Positions 1 through 10,200 of a DNA stretch of 64,000 bases are shown here, piece after piece (position 1 is the first letter of the stretch; each line of letters opens with the position of its first letter). Under the pieces are notes generated by a model. It was given only the letters and a program-made list of their open reading frames with translations. It was not told the DNA's origin and ran no database searches. Both the position numbers and the translations under genes were made by a program. This DNA is from Ciona savignyi (taxonomy: Eukaryota > Chordata > Ascidiacea > Phlebobranchia > Cionidae), in assembly GCA_000149265.1 (NCBI GenBank), contig CH002666.1:360082-424081 (forward strand). Direction: 5' to 3'.

Positions 1-180
1 AAGCTGAAGAAAAATGAGCCCAAGTACCTAAAATTACAGTTAATTTATTATTTGTTGAATACATTTTTTTGCTACATATCATGGTCATCTTCGGTGCAAA
101 ACTTTAGACAGGAAAACTGTAAAATACACCAGTGAAAAATAAAAAACTAACCATTGCTATTTTGTCGTCTTAAACCTACA

Positions 181-250
181 GCTAGCTGGTCGGTTGTCCT
201 TGGGTAAAACACTTTTTAGTGAACAATACCCCAAACCAGTAGTTTAATTG
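181..250 (+). repeat. tRNA-derived SINE, central fragment
   Basis: Matches the family's GCTAGCT...CGGTTGTCCTTGGG segment and then diverges. Confidence 0.5.
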
Positions 251-279
251 ATTAAACTGTAACAATGTTGGTATTGTAT

Positions 280-454
280 TGTCCGACCGGTTAGTCTGGC
301 AATTTAGTGCGACACCTTTTGGTTGTGTCCTTGGGCAAGACACTTAACGGACATTGCCTGAACCCAGCGGATTAATGGATTCTACCAAATTGAAGGAATG
401 TGTCTATCATATGTTAACCCCCTTGGTTTTCCCATTCACGGGGATAAATCCAGC
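280..454 (+). repeat. tRNA-derived SINE, internally deleted
   Basis: Has the family head (CGACCGGTTAGTCTGG), the TTGGGCAAGACACTTAACGG segment and the 3' segment CCCATTCACGGGGATAAA. The box B region and the middle part are missing. Confidence 0.75.
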
Positions 455-545
455 CTGACAAATCTCCAGAGTTTAGGATAATCATGAGTATTCTATCCTG
501 TTCTAACGTACAAGTCTGACCTAGTGGTTAACGGACTACGCCAGC

Positions 546-861
546 CAGGGCCAAAAATCCATCCAATTTGGGGCGAGTCAGAATTTACTCGCCTGTGGAA
601 GCTCATGCGAGTAAATCTTTCATGCAACTGTTTTTTATGATGCTGCTGGTATTATAGATTCCAGTATTCGAAGGTGCCATGTGTGTAATAAAAAAGGTCG
701 CAATGATGGGAATTTTTTATGCTCCTATACGCCAGTTGAATAGAAAACTGGCCTGGTAACTAACTGTTAATTAGTTTTTTAATTGCAAGAGTAAATTCTA
801 CTTGCACAGCGTGCGTCACGCGAGTGTTACTCGCATTATTTGTGCGGATTTTTGGCCCCTG
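546..861. mobile_element. hAT-like MITE, about 316 bp
   Basis: The left end reads CAGGGCCAAAAATCC and the right end, reversed, reads CAGGGGCCAAAAATCC. Both arms then carry an ACTCGC-type motif. The CAGGG terminus is typical of hAT elements. There is no ORF. The flanking 8-mers match poorly, so the copy is old or the boundary is inexact. Confidence 0.65.
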
Positions 862-1644
862 ACTAGCACATGGGATAAATAATATCCAAATCCAATAAGT
901 TTCTATTATTACCACTTTTTGTCCATGAAGAGATTGAGAGAGATGTAAAACACCAACATTGCAATTGGATCATTGAATAACCGCAGGACAAATATGGAAT
1001 GAACACGATATGAAGTGCAGCACATGAATATTATCACATATGGAGGGCACTGAAATTTTTAAATACATGAGTAAAGGGTGGATGTTGGTCAAATCATGAC
1101 CACACATGCAGTGTTGGAAAAAGACAGACTGTATCAGCTCTATACAAACACTGACAAATGCAAAAACTAACGACCCCCATAATCATTACTATCATCTTTT
1201 AAATTAAGTGCGTTTTAAATAAAATTTGCGTTAAAAAATCGAACTGAGTCTTGTGTAAGCTAAGCTGAATATTAAGAGAGAAAATATCATTCTTTTCTAG
1301 GTTCGCATGATGCAAACAATTTAATGTGTGCTGACACTTTTTTTTCAGCACTGCACACAGGTTTTGGCTTGATTTCCACTATAACCATTTTTTGTACAGT
1401 GAAGTATTTCTGGGCAATGTACTTAGAGGTCATTGCCTTATTCCCATAGATTCAAAGGTTGATCATTCAATTCAAAACCCAGCAATGGACCCAAGATGCA
1501 TGTATCATAATTACGTTATTTCACCCAATTTAATTTCCAACCAGGTTACAAGCTGGAGTGTCAAGAAATGTCACTGACAGAGCAATTTGTATATATTAAA
1601 CTTTTTTAGCAAAATTGAACAAAAGCACACAATAATTTTTTTAC

Positions 1645-3199
1645 CTTCTTGGTTTTGCTGTAGATTTGTATCACGAAGTAGAGATTAATGAGGTAAATAA
1701 GGAAAAATATGTACTGGCCGAGTTTCACATTTGTTCCATGGCTGGTCATATAATAGAGAGCCGTGTAAACATATACAAATCCTATTAAAATAAAAAAACA
1801 TATTAAAAAACAAAATATAATTAAAAAATGCTTTGCTTATTTTGGTATATACATGTAAATATATAATTAATATATATACAATTGTTAGATTTTAGAGTAA
1901 GAATTATGTTTATGACTACAACAGCGATATTGTAAAAAAATACAGTAAAAATGTTTAAGTACACGTCTTTCTGGTTCAAGGGTTTTAGTACGTATAAATA
2001 TATAACTTAAGAACCAGTAGAACCTGTATACACATGGCACATACACATATGGTAATTCACAATTTTTCACTAAATTAGATATACTTATCCCCCATAAGTT
2101 TTCCACTATGCAAGATAAACATGAGAATCGTATCCTATCGTAGTGATTCATGAATAGTGAAGATCGGAATACATACACAAAAAACTATTACAAACAATGT
2201 ATTAATGTAAAACACATATAATGTAAAATGTAATTAAAATACATTTTATTTTAATTATTGCGATGATACCTGCTGGGTAAACTAGTGGCCCTGTGTCCCC
2301 TTTCAACTGCATGTAGTCATGAGTTCCATTGATGAAACCTTCCACCTCTTGCATGTAAGCCTTCCAATCTATTTCTGTAACTGGGGTAAGAGAGAACAAT
2401 TTATTACAAATGTTGTTATACTTTCATTAATAACAATGATGCAAAAACTAATTAATTCTTCTAAAAAATGTTATATTTGTCTGATGGGTTAGTGCATACT
2501 CTTAAACCCAAGGGCTGTAGGTACGAAACTGGTTGCTAGCTAATCGGTTGTGTCCTTGGGCAAGGCACTTAACTGAAATTGTATGAACACAGCGGATTAA
2601 TGGGCTCTACTAAATTGAAGGAACGTGTGAATCATACACAACACATGGCAATAGCTCTGGTAACTCGACAGTGGGTGTAAGGTAATCTGATGATTGCCCA
2701 TGTGTTAACCCCTTCCTATCCTATATATATTTGTCCGGCCCGTTTTACGGACATTGCTTGAACACAGCGGATTAATGGGTTCTACCAAATTGAATCGTCG
2801 GGTTTGACGGAGCTATTACAGTGTGTTTTATATGATAGACACGTTTCAACCCGACGATGGGCGCGAGGTGATCTGACGATTGCCTGTGTGTTAACCCCCT
2901 TGGTTTTCCCATTAACGGGGATAAAGATGAATATTCTATCCTATATATTGCGAAATACTTTTTCCCCTAATATGCACACAGGTCCATAATAAGATTGGAA
3001 AAACTCCATGCTGGTTAATAGGCAACTTACATTTCACCCGATTGATGACATAAAGATTCAGCACAACTTCAACACTCCACATCAGCAATCCAACCAACCA
3101 TGTATTCTGTGGGTTTGTTAAAAACTGTGGGGCTTCTTTCGAAATCTTTTGCAACACAGTACTGGTAATATTACGTTTATTTTTATTTATGCCAGGCAT
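1645..3199 (-). CDS. ALG3: Alpha-1,3-mannosyltransferase ALG3, N-terminal part (partial)
   Basis: ALG3 adds the first dolichol-phosphate-mannose-dependent mannose to Man5GlcNAc2-PP-dolichol in the ER lumen, an early step of N-glycan assembly. Three exons are visible: 3031-3199, 2270-2380 and 1645-1781, with GT-AG borders and matching phases (1, 1, 0). Exon 1 starts [10 protein letters not shown] and encodes a first membrane segment ([19 protein letters not shown]). Exon 2 carries the family signature [18 protein letters not shown] and [11 protein letters not shown]. Exon 3 continues with a hydrophobic segment starting [11 protein letters not shown]. The C-terminal part is outside the window. 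A splice-acceptor-like TTTATAG lies 9 bases before the ATG and could be a spliced-leader site (inference). POLR1D and RPL37A lie upstream on the same strand. Confidence 0.93.
2505..2732 (+). repeat. tRNA-derived SINE, 5'-truncated
   Basis: Starts near box B and runs to the CCTATCCTATAT tail. It sits in ALG3 intron 1, antisense to the gene. Confidence 0.85.
2733..2948 (+). repeat. SINE with an inverted internal segment
   Basis: Lies directly 3' of the previous SINE copy. The segment at about 2793-2866 runs backwards relative to the family and is bounded by ATCGTCGGGTT and AACCCGACGAT, an inverted repeat. Confidence 0.8.
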
Positions 3200-3632
3200 T
3201 TTGAAACTATAAATGTAATATAAGGTAAGACAACCTGTGCGCAAGGGTCATTCTTTAAATACTTCCATAACTTACTGGTAGGAGTAAGATAGCATACAGG
3301 TTAATGAGAACTTTGTTTAGCCCATTAATGTACTAGGTTTAAATAAGTCAGCCAAGTGCTTTGCAATACAAAAAACAGACCATCTGGCGGATAGGTTTAA
3401 ATACCCCATCTTTTAAAATGATGATGATCCGATTTTCTACGACTGACCGGCCAGGCAAAACATTATCTTTGCACAACACTTCGCATGCAAAAATACTAGA
3501 CAGACTTCCTTAATTGATATCAGAATTCCAATAATCATTAATTGTATGAACAATACATGCTTTGTAGAAAATACGGAGAACTGGACCTATGGATATACAT
3601 AAGTCGGAAAACACTTAAATCGAAAATAATGA
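3200..3632. other. ALG3-POLR1D intergenic region
   Basis: 433 bp of AT-rich DNA between two same-strand genes. It would hold the POLR1D 3'UTR and the ALG3 5' region. I see no repeat or ORF. Confidence 0.5.
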
Positions 3633-3977
3633 TCACATATCAACATCTTCATTATTGTTCGCTTTAAAGTTTTCTACGGAGGTTTCAAATGTTTCCAAAA
3701 CGTGTTGACAAACTGTGTTTAAGTCTTGTAATCCTTTTTTCAGCACTTCTGTTGTGGAAATTCCTCTAGTTTGAATGCGTAGATTTATTTTATTCTCAGC
3801 CGGATGTGGGATTGAGTAACCACAAAACTCAACATCTGGGTTTTTCATTATGATATATCGCAATGCGTTTCCAAGGGTATGGTCTTCATTATGTATGATA
3901 AATGTACAACACGTCTCACTGTTCCCGTCCTTTACATGCTCTACCTCCAATTTACATCCTTCATTGGGGTTTTCCAT
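3633..3977 (-). CDS. POLR1D: RNA polymerase I/III subunit RPAC2 (AC19)
   Basis: Small alpha-like subunit shared by RNA polymerases I and III; with RPAC1 (AC40) it forms the heterodimer that nucleates assembly of both enzymes in the nucleus. It is a single exon of 114 codons, a little shorter than the human protein. The alpha-motif/L11-like dimerisation core is clear: [19 protein letters not shown] followed by [13 protein letters not shown] and INLRIQT. The C-terminal helix ([19 protein letters not shown]) and a short acidic tail ending EDVDM complete it. It begins with the first in-frame ATG, 17 residues before the conserved core. AG dinucleotides upstream of the ATG could be splice or spliced-leader acceptors. 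Confidence 0.96.
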   Translation of the reverse strand: MENPNEGCKLEVEHVKDGNSETCCTFIIHNEDHTLGNALRYIIMKNPDVEFCGYSIPHPAENKINLRIQTRGISTTEVLKKGLQDLNTVCQHVLETFETSVENFKANNNEDVDM

Positions 3978-4572
3978 TTTACCAACTTTAATCGCTACAA
4001 TTTAACCGCCAGATTTCCTTATTAAATTAAATGGTCTATTAACACCTGAATACAAATGGCAATATTATAATTTCAACGTATTGTAATTACTAGTTTGTAA
4101 ATGTGCAAATGGAAGTTAAACCGGTTGCATATAATTACTTCAGAATTGCTTGAAAACCGAACTGTAACTCTTAACCCTGAAAGCAATCCGAGTAATCCAG
4201 TAGTAATTACATGTACCGACTTATACCTGACACAATTGGTAAGGCATCAGGGTTTTTGCGCAACTTAAAGGATACACAATATTTATCACTGGTATAGGAC
4301 AATGATAGTCATTAAATAACAAGCAATTATCAGATTACTTCATTAATCACCTGTGTTAATTAAAACTTTATCTTGAACGATCAATCTAAAGCTCTTGTAC
4401 CCATTCACGATTTAACACCTACATGCGTATAGATTCATTATTCAGACCAAAAAGATATATAAAGAAAATGTACAATCAAAACTGCACTATCCTGCCTAAA
4501 TAGTTTGTACATTAACAAAAACCTTTTTGAGTGTTTTTAATTTATTTTTTCAGTATCAAATGACCCGAAGAT
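3978..4572. other. POLR1D-RPL37A intergenic region
   Basis: 595 bp of AT-rich DNA with no convincing ORF or repeat. It should contain the RPL37A 3'UTR and POLR1D promoter. Confidence 0.45.
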
Positions 4573-4845
4573 TTATTCTTGGTTCTCTCTTAAACGTCGA
4601 ATACCATATTTCACTGTGGCAGCGGTGGTGGTCTCTGGTACCCATGCTCCGCCAGCTATTCGGATATTGAGGGATTTGCAATGCCAGATGCCGACTGCGA
4701 CTCGTTTTAAGTCATCCTTTCCACTTGGACCCGTGTACTTCTTATGCTGTGAGACTTCCATCCTCTTGATCAGCTTACGTAGAGAAGCACCATATCTTGT
4801 ACCATATTTACCGACAATTCCAACCTTCTTGGTTCGCTTTGCCAT
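4573..4845 (-). CDS. RPL37A: Ribosomal protein L37a (eL43) homologue lacking the zinc-ribbon cysteines
   Basis: eL43 is a small large-subunit ribosomal protein. The ORF is one exon of 90 codons, close to the usual 91-92. The first 30 residues are nearly identical to animal L37a ([20 protein letters not shown]), and the GIWHC, AGGAW and IRRL motifs are kept. The zinc ribbon is not: the usual CxxC after KYT is replaced by GPSG with one residue deleted, and the second pair CGSC reads CKSL, so three of four metal ligands are gone. The ORF is otherwise intact. The upstream sequence looks like a ribosomal-protein promoter. It may be an expressed paralogue, a diverged retrocopy or an early pseudogene. 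Confidence 0.85.
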   Translation of the reverse strand: MAKRTKKVGIVGKYGTRYGASLRKLIKRMEVSQHKKYTGPSGKDDLKRVAVGIWHCKSLNIRIAGGAWVPETTTAATVKYGIRRLRENQE

Positions 4846-4867
4846 TTTTAAAATTTCACCACCGCGA

Positions 4868-4925
4868 GCCTGACGTCAGAGGAAAAAGACTGAGCGAGCT
4901 CAACGTGTGCCGAAGTATAAAATAC
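4868..4925 (-). promoter_or_regulatory. Candidate RPL37A promoter with CRE and TOP-like tract
   Basis: Just upstream of the ATG on the minus strand are a TATA-like TATTTTATA, a pyrimidine tract CTTTTTCCTC resembling a terminal-oligopyrimidine start, and the palindrome TGACGTCA (4870-4877), a CREB/ATF site. The order suits a ribosomal-protein gene. Function is inferred. Confidence 0.45.
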
Positions 4926-5109
4926 GATATCTATGTTGCAATGCATGACTAGTCACTTGCCTCATTAGCATTTTTAATTAGCTCTGCAATCTTTATCTAG
5001 AGATTCAGTCGTGGAATTAGAAACACATTCTTTACTGATGCTAATACGTTTTATCCTCCATAAATAAATTGCGATATTATATTTTATAATTTAGCCGTGA
5101 ATCAAAAAC

Positions 5110-5712
5110 CGACGATTGCCTTAGTGGATTAGTGCGTCGTCGCCTTTTAGCCGAACGGTTGCAGATTTAAAACAGATCTCTAGCTGGTGACCAGTCAACT
5201 GAACCCCTTACAACTGAACCCCTTACAACTGAGCCCCTACAACTGAACCCCTTTACAACTGAACCCCTTTTAACCGAAGGCTTTTAACTGAAAAGGGGGT
5301 TCAGTTGTAAAGAGGTTCAATTGAAATGGGTTCAGTTGTAAAGGGGTTCAGTTTAAAGGGGTTCAGTTAAAAGGATTTCAGTTGTAAGGGGCTTAATTGT
5401 AGGGGTTCAGTTGTAAAGGGTTCAGTTGTAAGGGTTCAGTTGTAAGGGGTTCAGTTGTAAGGGGTTCAGTTGTCATGGAACCCTCTAGCTAGACCGTTGT
5501 ATGTTCGGGCAAGGTACCTAACGTAAATTGCCGAAACCCAACGGGTTAAAAGGTTCTAGCAAATTGAAGGAACGTCTGAATGATGCACAACGCACTGTAA
5601 TAGCTCCGGTAACCCAAAGATGGTCGCGAAGTAACCCGACGATCACTCGTTTGTTAACGCAACTTGCGTTGTCCCATTCACGGGAATAAACATAAAATCC
5701 TATTCCCTATCC
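5110..5712 (+). repeat. tRNA-derived SINE interrupted by a foldback element
   Basis: The 5' half (to 5185) and the 3' half (from 5491) join into one SINE when the insert at 5186-5482 and one 8-bp repeat are removed. The 3' half runs to the CCTATTCCCTATCCT tail. Confidence 0.8.
5186..5482. mobile_element. Foldback element built of inverted 15-bp repeats
   Basis: A 297-bp element flanked by the exact 8-bp duplication CTCTAGCT (5178-5185 and 5483-5490). Its ends begin GGTGACCAGTCAACTGAACC and, reversed, GGTTCCATGACAACTGAACC. The left arm has about six CAACTGAACCCCTTA units and the right arm about eleven in opposite orientation, so a single strand could fold into a long hairpin. It has no ORF. 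The 8-bp duplication suggests a hAT-type transposase acted in trans. Confidence 0.8.
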
Positions 5713-6717
5713 TTAATGTGAAAACGAAAGAGAATTACCAGCAATAGTTATACACTACCTCGTGAATGCGTCGGTAGCGTTCACGGAAAGCATTTATATC
5801 ACCTCGTAACCACTAAGGCTTACAAGAGCGGTTACAATGTGTAGTGCATAGTTGTTGTGTGTTCCTTTAGTTATTGCAAGTTTTAATCTAAAATAGTTTG
5901 GCTGGTAGGCGACGCATTAAACCACCAAGATTATTAGCTGGATCAACAGGGGACAAGCAACTAACTCTAAATGGCTATATCATTGGACACAAGTATAACA
6001 ATGTATTGAATACAATTATCATCAAACTAAAAAATGTCAACTACGTGTTTAACCACGACTATTTCTAAAAACACATTTCGCATCCTTCATATCCTATCAT
6101 AGCCTTATTGGTATATTTTTTACAATGTGTTGAAACCCTTAATAATAGACGCCGTCTAAGCAATAATGCAAATTCTCACATAGACAGGGTAGGCCTATAT
6201 ACTTTGTTTCTGCAAGAAAAAAAGCGGGCCCAGAGGTAACAAACCATTTTCTAACCATGTTTATTACACAGTACGATCATATCTAGTTTTTTTACGTTCG
6301 ATTTAGCTTAGGTAGAAATAAATAAATAGGTCTACTGCCAATGCTTAAACCAGTTCGTTTATGTTCCCTGAAGTTTTATACTAAACAATCTTATCAGCGA
6401 CAAATTATGGACTAAAATGCTGCATGCGCTACGATACTCGTTCTGTATTTTAGTTTCGCGAGCTTAATTGTTCTCGTCGGCATGAGTTATTTTACGACAG
6501 CATTAAAAATTCCGATTCCATTTATTTACAGAATGTAGTAAGATGTGGCCATTGGTATTTATAATATGACATAAAAAATTGAACCAAAAATAACCAGCAA
6601 ATGAAATCGAAGTTTTTAATTAAACGCGCCAGTAACTTGTGCATTGAAGCATGACTACCACACATTCACACGTGACCAAAACAACTAAATAGTTTGTTGT
6701 TGCAATGCTGTAACGTT
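5713..6717. other. Intergenic, RPL37A-PINK1
   Basis: AT-rich with no ORF. Very diverged SINE remnants are visible around 5760-5870 and 5905-5960. A segment near 6030-6080 (CTACGTGTTTAACCACGACT) resembles a dispersed repeat also seen near 34935 and 38690. Confidence 0.45.
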
Positions 6718-6828
6718 GGGTGCCTCTAAATACCCAGTGTGGGCAGTGTGGGCAGTGTGGAGGCAGTGTAGGCAGTGTGGGCAGTGTGTAGGCAGTGTGG
6801 CCATTGTGGGCACAATTGAAACCCTTAC

Positions 6829-6947
6829 CCTAACTCTGACCCTAACTCTGACCCTAACTCTGACCCTAACTCTGACCCTAACTCTGACCCTAACTCTAAC
6901 CCTAACTCTAACCCTAACTCTAACCCTAACTCTAACCCTAACCATAA
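6829..6947. repeat. Telomere-like 12-bp tandem array
   Basis: Repeats of CCCTAACTCTGA changing to CCCTAACTCTAA, about ten units, running into the gap. It sits inside a MITE between genes, so this is an internal array and not a chromosome end. Confidence 0.9.
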
Positions 6948-7091
6948 NNNNNNNNNNNNNNNNNNNNNNNNNNNNNNNNNNNNNNNNNNNNNNNNNNNNN
7001 NNNNNNNNNNNNNNNNNNNNNNNNNNNNNNNNNNNNNNNNNNNNNNNNNNNNNNNNNNNNNNNNNNNNNNNNNNNNNNNNNNNNNNNNNNN
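6948..7091. other. Assembly gap (144 N)
   Basis: Unknown sequence directly beside the telomere-like array; the true array length cannot be judged. Confidence 0.99.
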
Positions 7092-7275
7092 TAAAAGCAA
7101 AACATATTATTTTTGTTTTATGTAGATGTTTCATATATGTTTAGTTACAATGTTATAATGTATATATTTTATCGTTGTGAATATAGACGGTAAGTAGCAA
7201 AGTGAGTACACTTTGATTTGCCCGCCATTGCTGTGCTGGTTTCTTGCCTAGTTTAACTAGGTAACCAGATGCAGG

Positions 7276-10200
7276 ATGGCTACAATCAATAATGTCATTG
7301 GATTTTCCAAGCGGTTTTCTGGGGTAAAAAAATGGATTTATTCATATCTAAAGAAGCCGATTGAAAATGCAACAAAAACTATTGAGGAAGGATTCTCTAA
7401 TCATGGTACCATACATTAAAATATTCATAGTAAACTGTTCTCATATTGTTGTTTGGGTTTTAAATTTTAGGAGTTAAAGAAATAAATGACGGAATATGTT
7501 TGGAAATTAAATCTTCACAAAGTTTTTCATGGACAATCAATTTACAAAATGTGTGGAGAAGGCAGTTGAAGACATTTCGCTCAACTCTAACTGGTAAACA
7601 ACTTTAGGCATATTGTAGGTGTTCTTAGTTTGCCAACTTTTATTAATTTTTTAGGACAAACTGTCAGAATTCAGGCGCAACAAAACCGTAATGTTTTGTT
7701 CGGCCAGCGGAATTTTTTCTCCAAGGATTTTATGTGGAAAAGAGCCAAACAGGGTCCCCTACTTGCATTTGGTGGATTTTTTCTTTTTCAAGAAGATGAA
7801 TATCAGATGGGAATAACATTGCAGTCTCAATTCAATTTGTACAGTAATGTGTGTCAAAATGTCAAGGTATATTTGTGACCCTACCGTATTTGATAGGTGT
7901 AAAATCAAACATAATATCTTCATGTATTTTTACCACAATGATATAACAGTAAGGTAACAGTACTATTCCACTGATTTACCCTTGACAAAGTAAGTTTATC
8001 ATATAATTTCTAAAATTTTATTTTATCAGAGTAACCTAATCAATGCATGATTAATAAGATATCAGTTCCCACCAAAATTAACTAATGTCAGAATTTGTGT
8101 GTTGAAAATGTAAGGATTTGTTTCCGGAGTCATGTCCAGAGAAGCATGATAGTGCACAAAATCGGATGGATATTGATGATATTAAGTTCACAAGATGTAT
8201 GGAGATCGGCAAGAACAAGGCAGTTTATGATGCAAAACTAAAAACGGTTAGCTGATGGATTAGATTACATAAGTATAGGCGGGTTCATGATAGTCCCGGG
8301 ACCAGGAATTTAGGCCATAAAATGCCTGTTATTTCAGTTCCCGGAGCTATTATGAATTCCGGATGTAGCAATAAAGCCGACCAGTGTCCTAAAGGAAGCT
8401 GACTGAATGCTTGACCGAAATAGATGCGAGATCATCTGATTTAAAAACTCCAAAATTTCTCTATCTAGTCACAAAAAATGTTGGACAGTGCTGATGGATG
8501 AGATAACTTTGATTACATGTAGCTTGTATTTGTGATTAGATATAAATACAATTTTTGTAATATATGCATATGTAAGGTATATATTTTTATTAAATTTAAT
8601 CTACATATACATATAATACTGTTAATACAAGGCCTATTTTTTATCTTTCTTATATGCTTTAGTTGTTTTCATCAAACATCTAAAATTTAAATCAAATCAT
8701 ACTTTTTACTGGTATAAATAAAGATTTATTTTATATGAAAAATGTTGTGTTTTATATGTAGAGTGAGAGAAGTCTAGAAGAAATATCAACATCTGTGTTA
8801 CATCATGAACCAAGTGAAGCTGATGTATTTTCATTTGATTCCATTCCTCACAATGAAACAAGTATGATTGCCTATTACACCCTAGTTTTCCGCATTGATT
8901 TTTTTTTTTTTTTTTCTAGGTTCAGATATCACTGTACATGTTGTACCTGTGCTTGGCACTCTTGAAAATGCGGCCCAAAAGAAAGATATGTTCGCTCAGT
9001 TTGATGGATGTACATTTGCAGTTAGTGAACAGGGTTTATTTGGTGACCAGACATGGAAAAACAGGTTAATTATTGTGACACAATGTGGTTTCCATACGTT
9101 TTCGTAGAAGTTACAAATGAATGCATAGTTATTAAAAGTGTGCAAAACAACACATATTAAAATTAGTTTCGTCAGAACCAAAAATCATAGTGGAAGAGAA
9201 TACTAATCTAAATCCTTGTTGAGATTTTTGTTAAACTTAATTCAACTTTAGTATGAACTTAACCAGGATAAAATAGAATTTAGGTATGATAGGATATTCA
9301 TGTTTATAAATCCCAATGAGAAAATCAAGTGGTTAACACACAGGCAATCTTCAGATCACCTCTCGCCCACCGTCGGGTTACTGGAGCTATATTGCAATGT
9401 GTGTTGTGTATGACACACATGTTCTTTCCATTTGGTAGAACCCATTAATCTGCTGGGTTTAGACAATGTCCGTTAAATTCCACGCCCAAGGACACAGCTG
9501 ACTATCTATCGACCTGTTTCGAACCAGTAACGTCGCACTAAACCACCAGCCTAACCCGTTGGACGAATAATATGATTAGAAAATGTTAACAAAACAACAA
9601 GCACATATAATATATATCGCCAACACTAAATATTCTTATCTCAAATACTAGTCGATGGAATAACGAAGGTATCCACCATCCAAACATCATGGTTATGAAA
9701 GGAGTTTTGCAAGCATCTACACAGCAGATCAGTAATTGCAATCTAGCAGGGGTGATCGGCATTGATTCAGTGTTTACATCACTGGGGATGCACCTCAGAC
9801 AATTCATTTGTTTGGTAACCCAGAGGTATTTATTGTCCTTATAATGATAAAAAATGATTTACACCGTTTACAAATGAAAAAAAAAAACATTATATAGAAA
9901 AGCAAATTAAAACATGTACAAGAAAAAAAATCAAGATAAAAAAAGAAAATTTAAACATTTACAATTAAAATGGGTAAATGCAATTTGTTTAATCTAAGTA
10001 AGCATATTCTGGTTCTTCATCCTGACGAGATGCTGTTTTTGTTGTAATTTAAGAAATATTTTTCAAATAAAACTGTTATTTTGTTGTTATAAACTATGTG
10101 CCTTACCACTTAGTATTTTTACATCCAAATCAACAAAACTCTTGTTTCTAATCATGTTATAATTTTAGGTATGAAATGTCACTCAAGGATTATTTGGGGC

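Larger units (their letters stand above)
1..1644. other. Noncoding stretch 3' of the last visible ALG3 exon
   Basis: No exon is recognisable here on either strand. ALG3 exon 3 ends at 1645 in phase 0, so this should be an ALG3 intron, with the remaining exons beyond the window start. I looked on the minus strand for the conserved ALG3 segment that follows exon 3 and did not find it. The interval holds two SINE fragments (181-250, 280-454), one hAT-like MITE (546-861), a very diverged SINE-like remnant near 1400-1445, and AT-rich DNA. Confidence 0.6.
6718..7091. mobile_element. MITE of the GGGTGCCTCTAAATAC type, right end lost in gap
   Basis: The left end GGGTGCCTCTAAATAC is followed by an array of CAGTGTGGG-type units (about 6735-6805), then a telomere-like array. 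The right terminus is not visible and probably lies in the gap. It belongs with the copies at 17255 and 26329. Confidence 0.65.

Noticed and set aside
1..1644. Further ALG3 exons
   Set aside because: I scanned for the next conserved ALG3 block on the minus strand and found none; the rest is probably outside the window.
4573..4845. Ordinary processed pseudogene of RPL37A
   Set aside because: No poly(A) remnant plus target duplication is clear, the ORF is intact, and there is a ribosomal-protein-like promoter; kept as a gene with a caveat.
6829..6947. Chromosome end (telomere)
   Set aside because: Genes continue on both sides, the unit is a degenerate 12-mer, and the array sits within a MITE with a recognisable left end.
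6685..7144. Long ORFs on both strands rich in VR or LT repeats
   Set aside because: They are translations of the telomere-like array continued through the N gap.
8284..8355. Short inverted repeat (TCATGATAGTCCCGGGACC and partner)
   Set aside because: Imperfect and short, without target duplication or other copies in the window.
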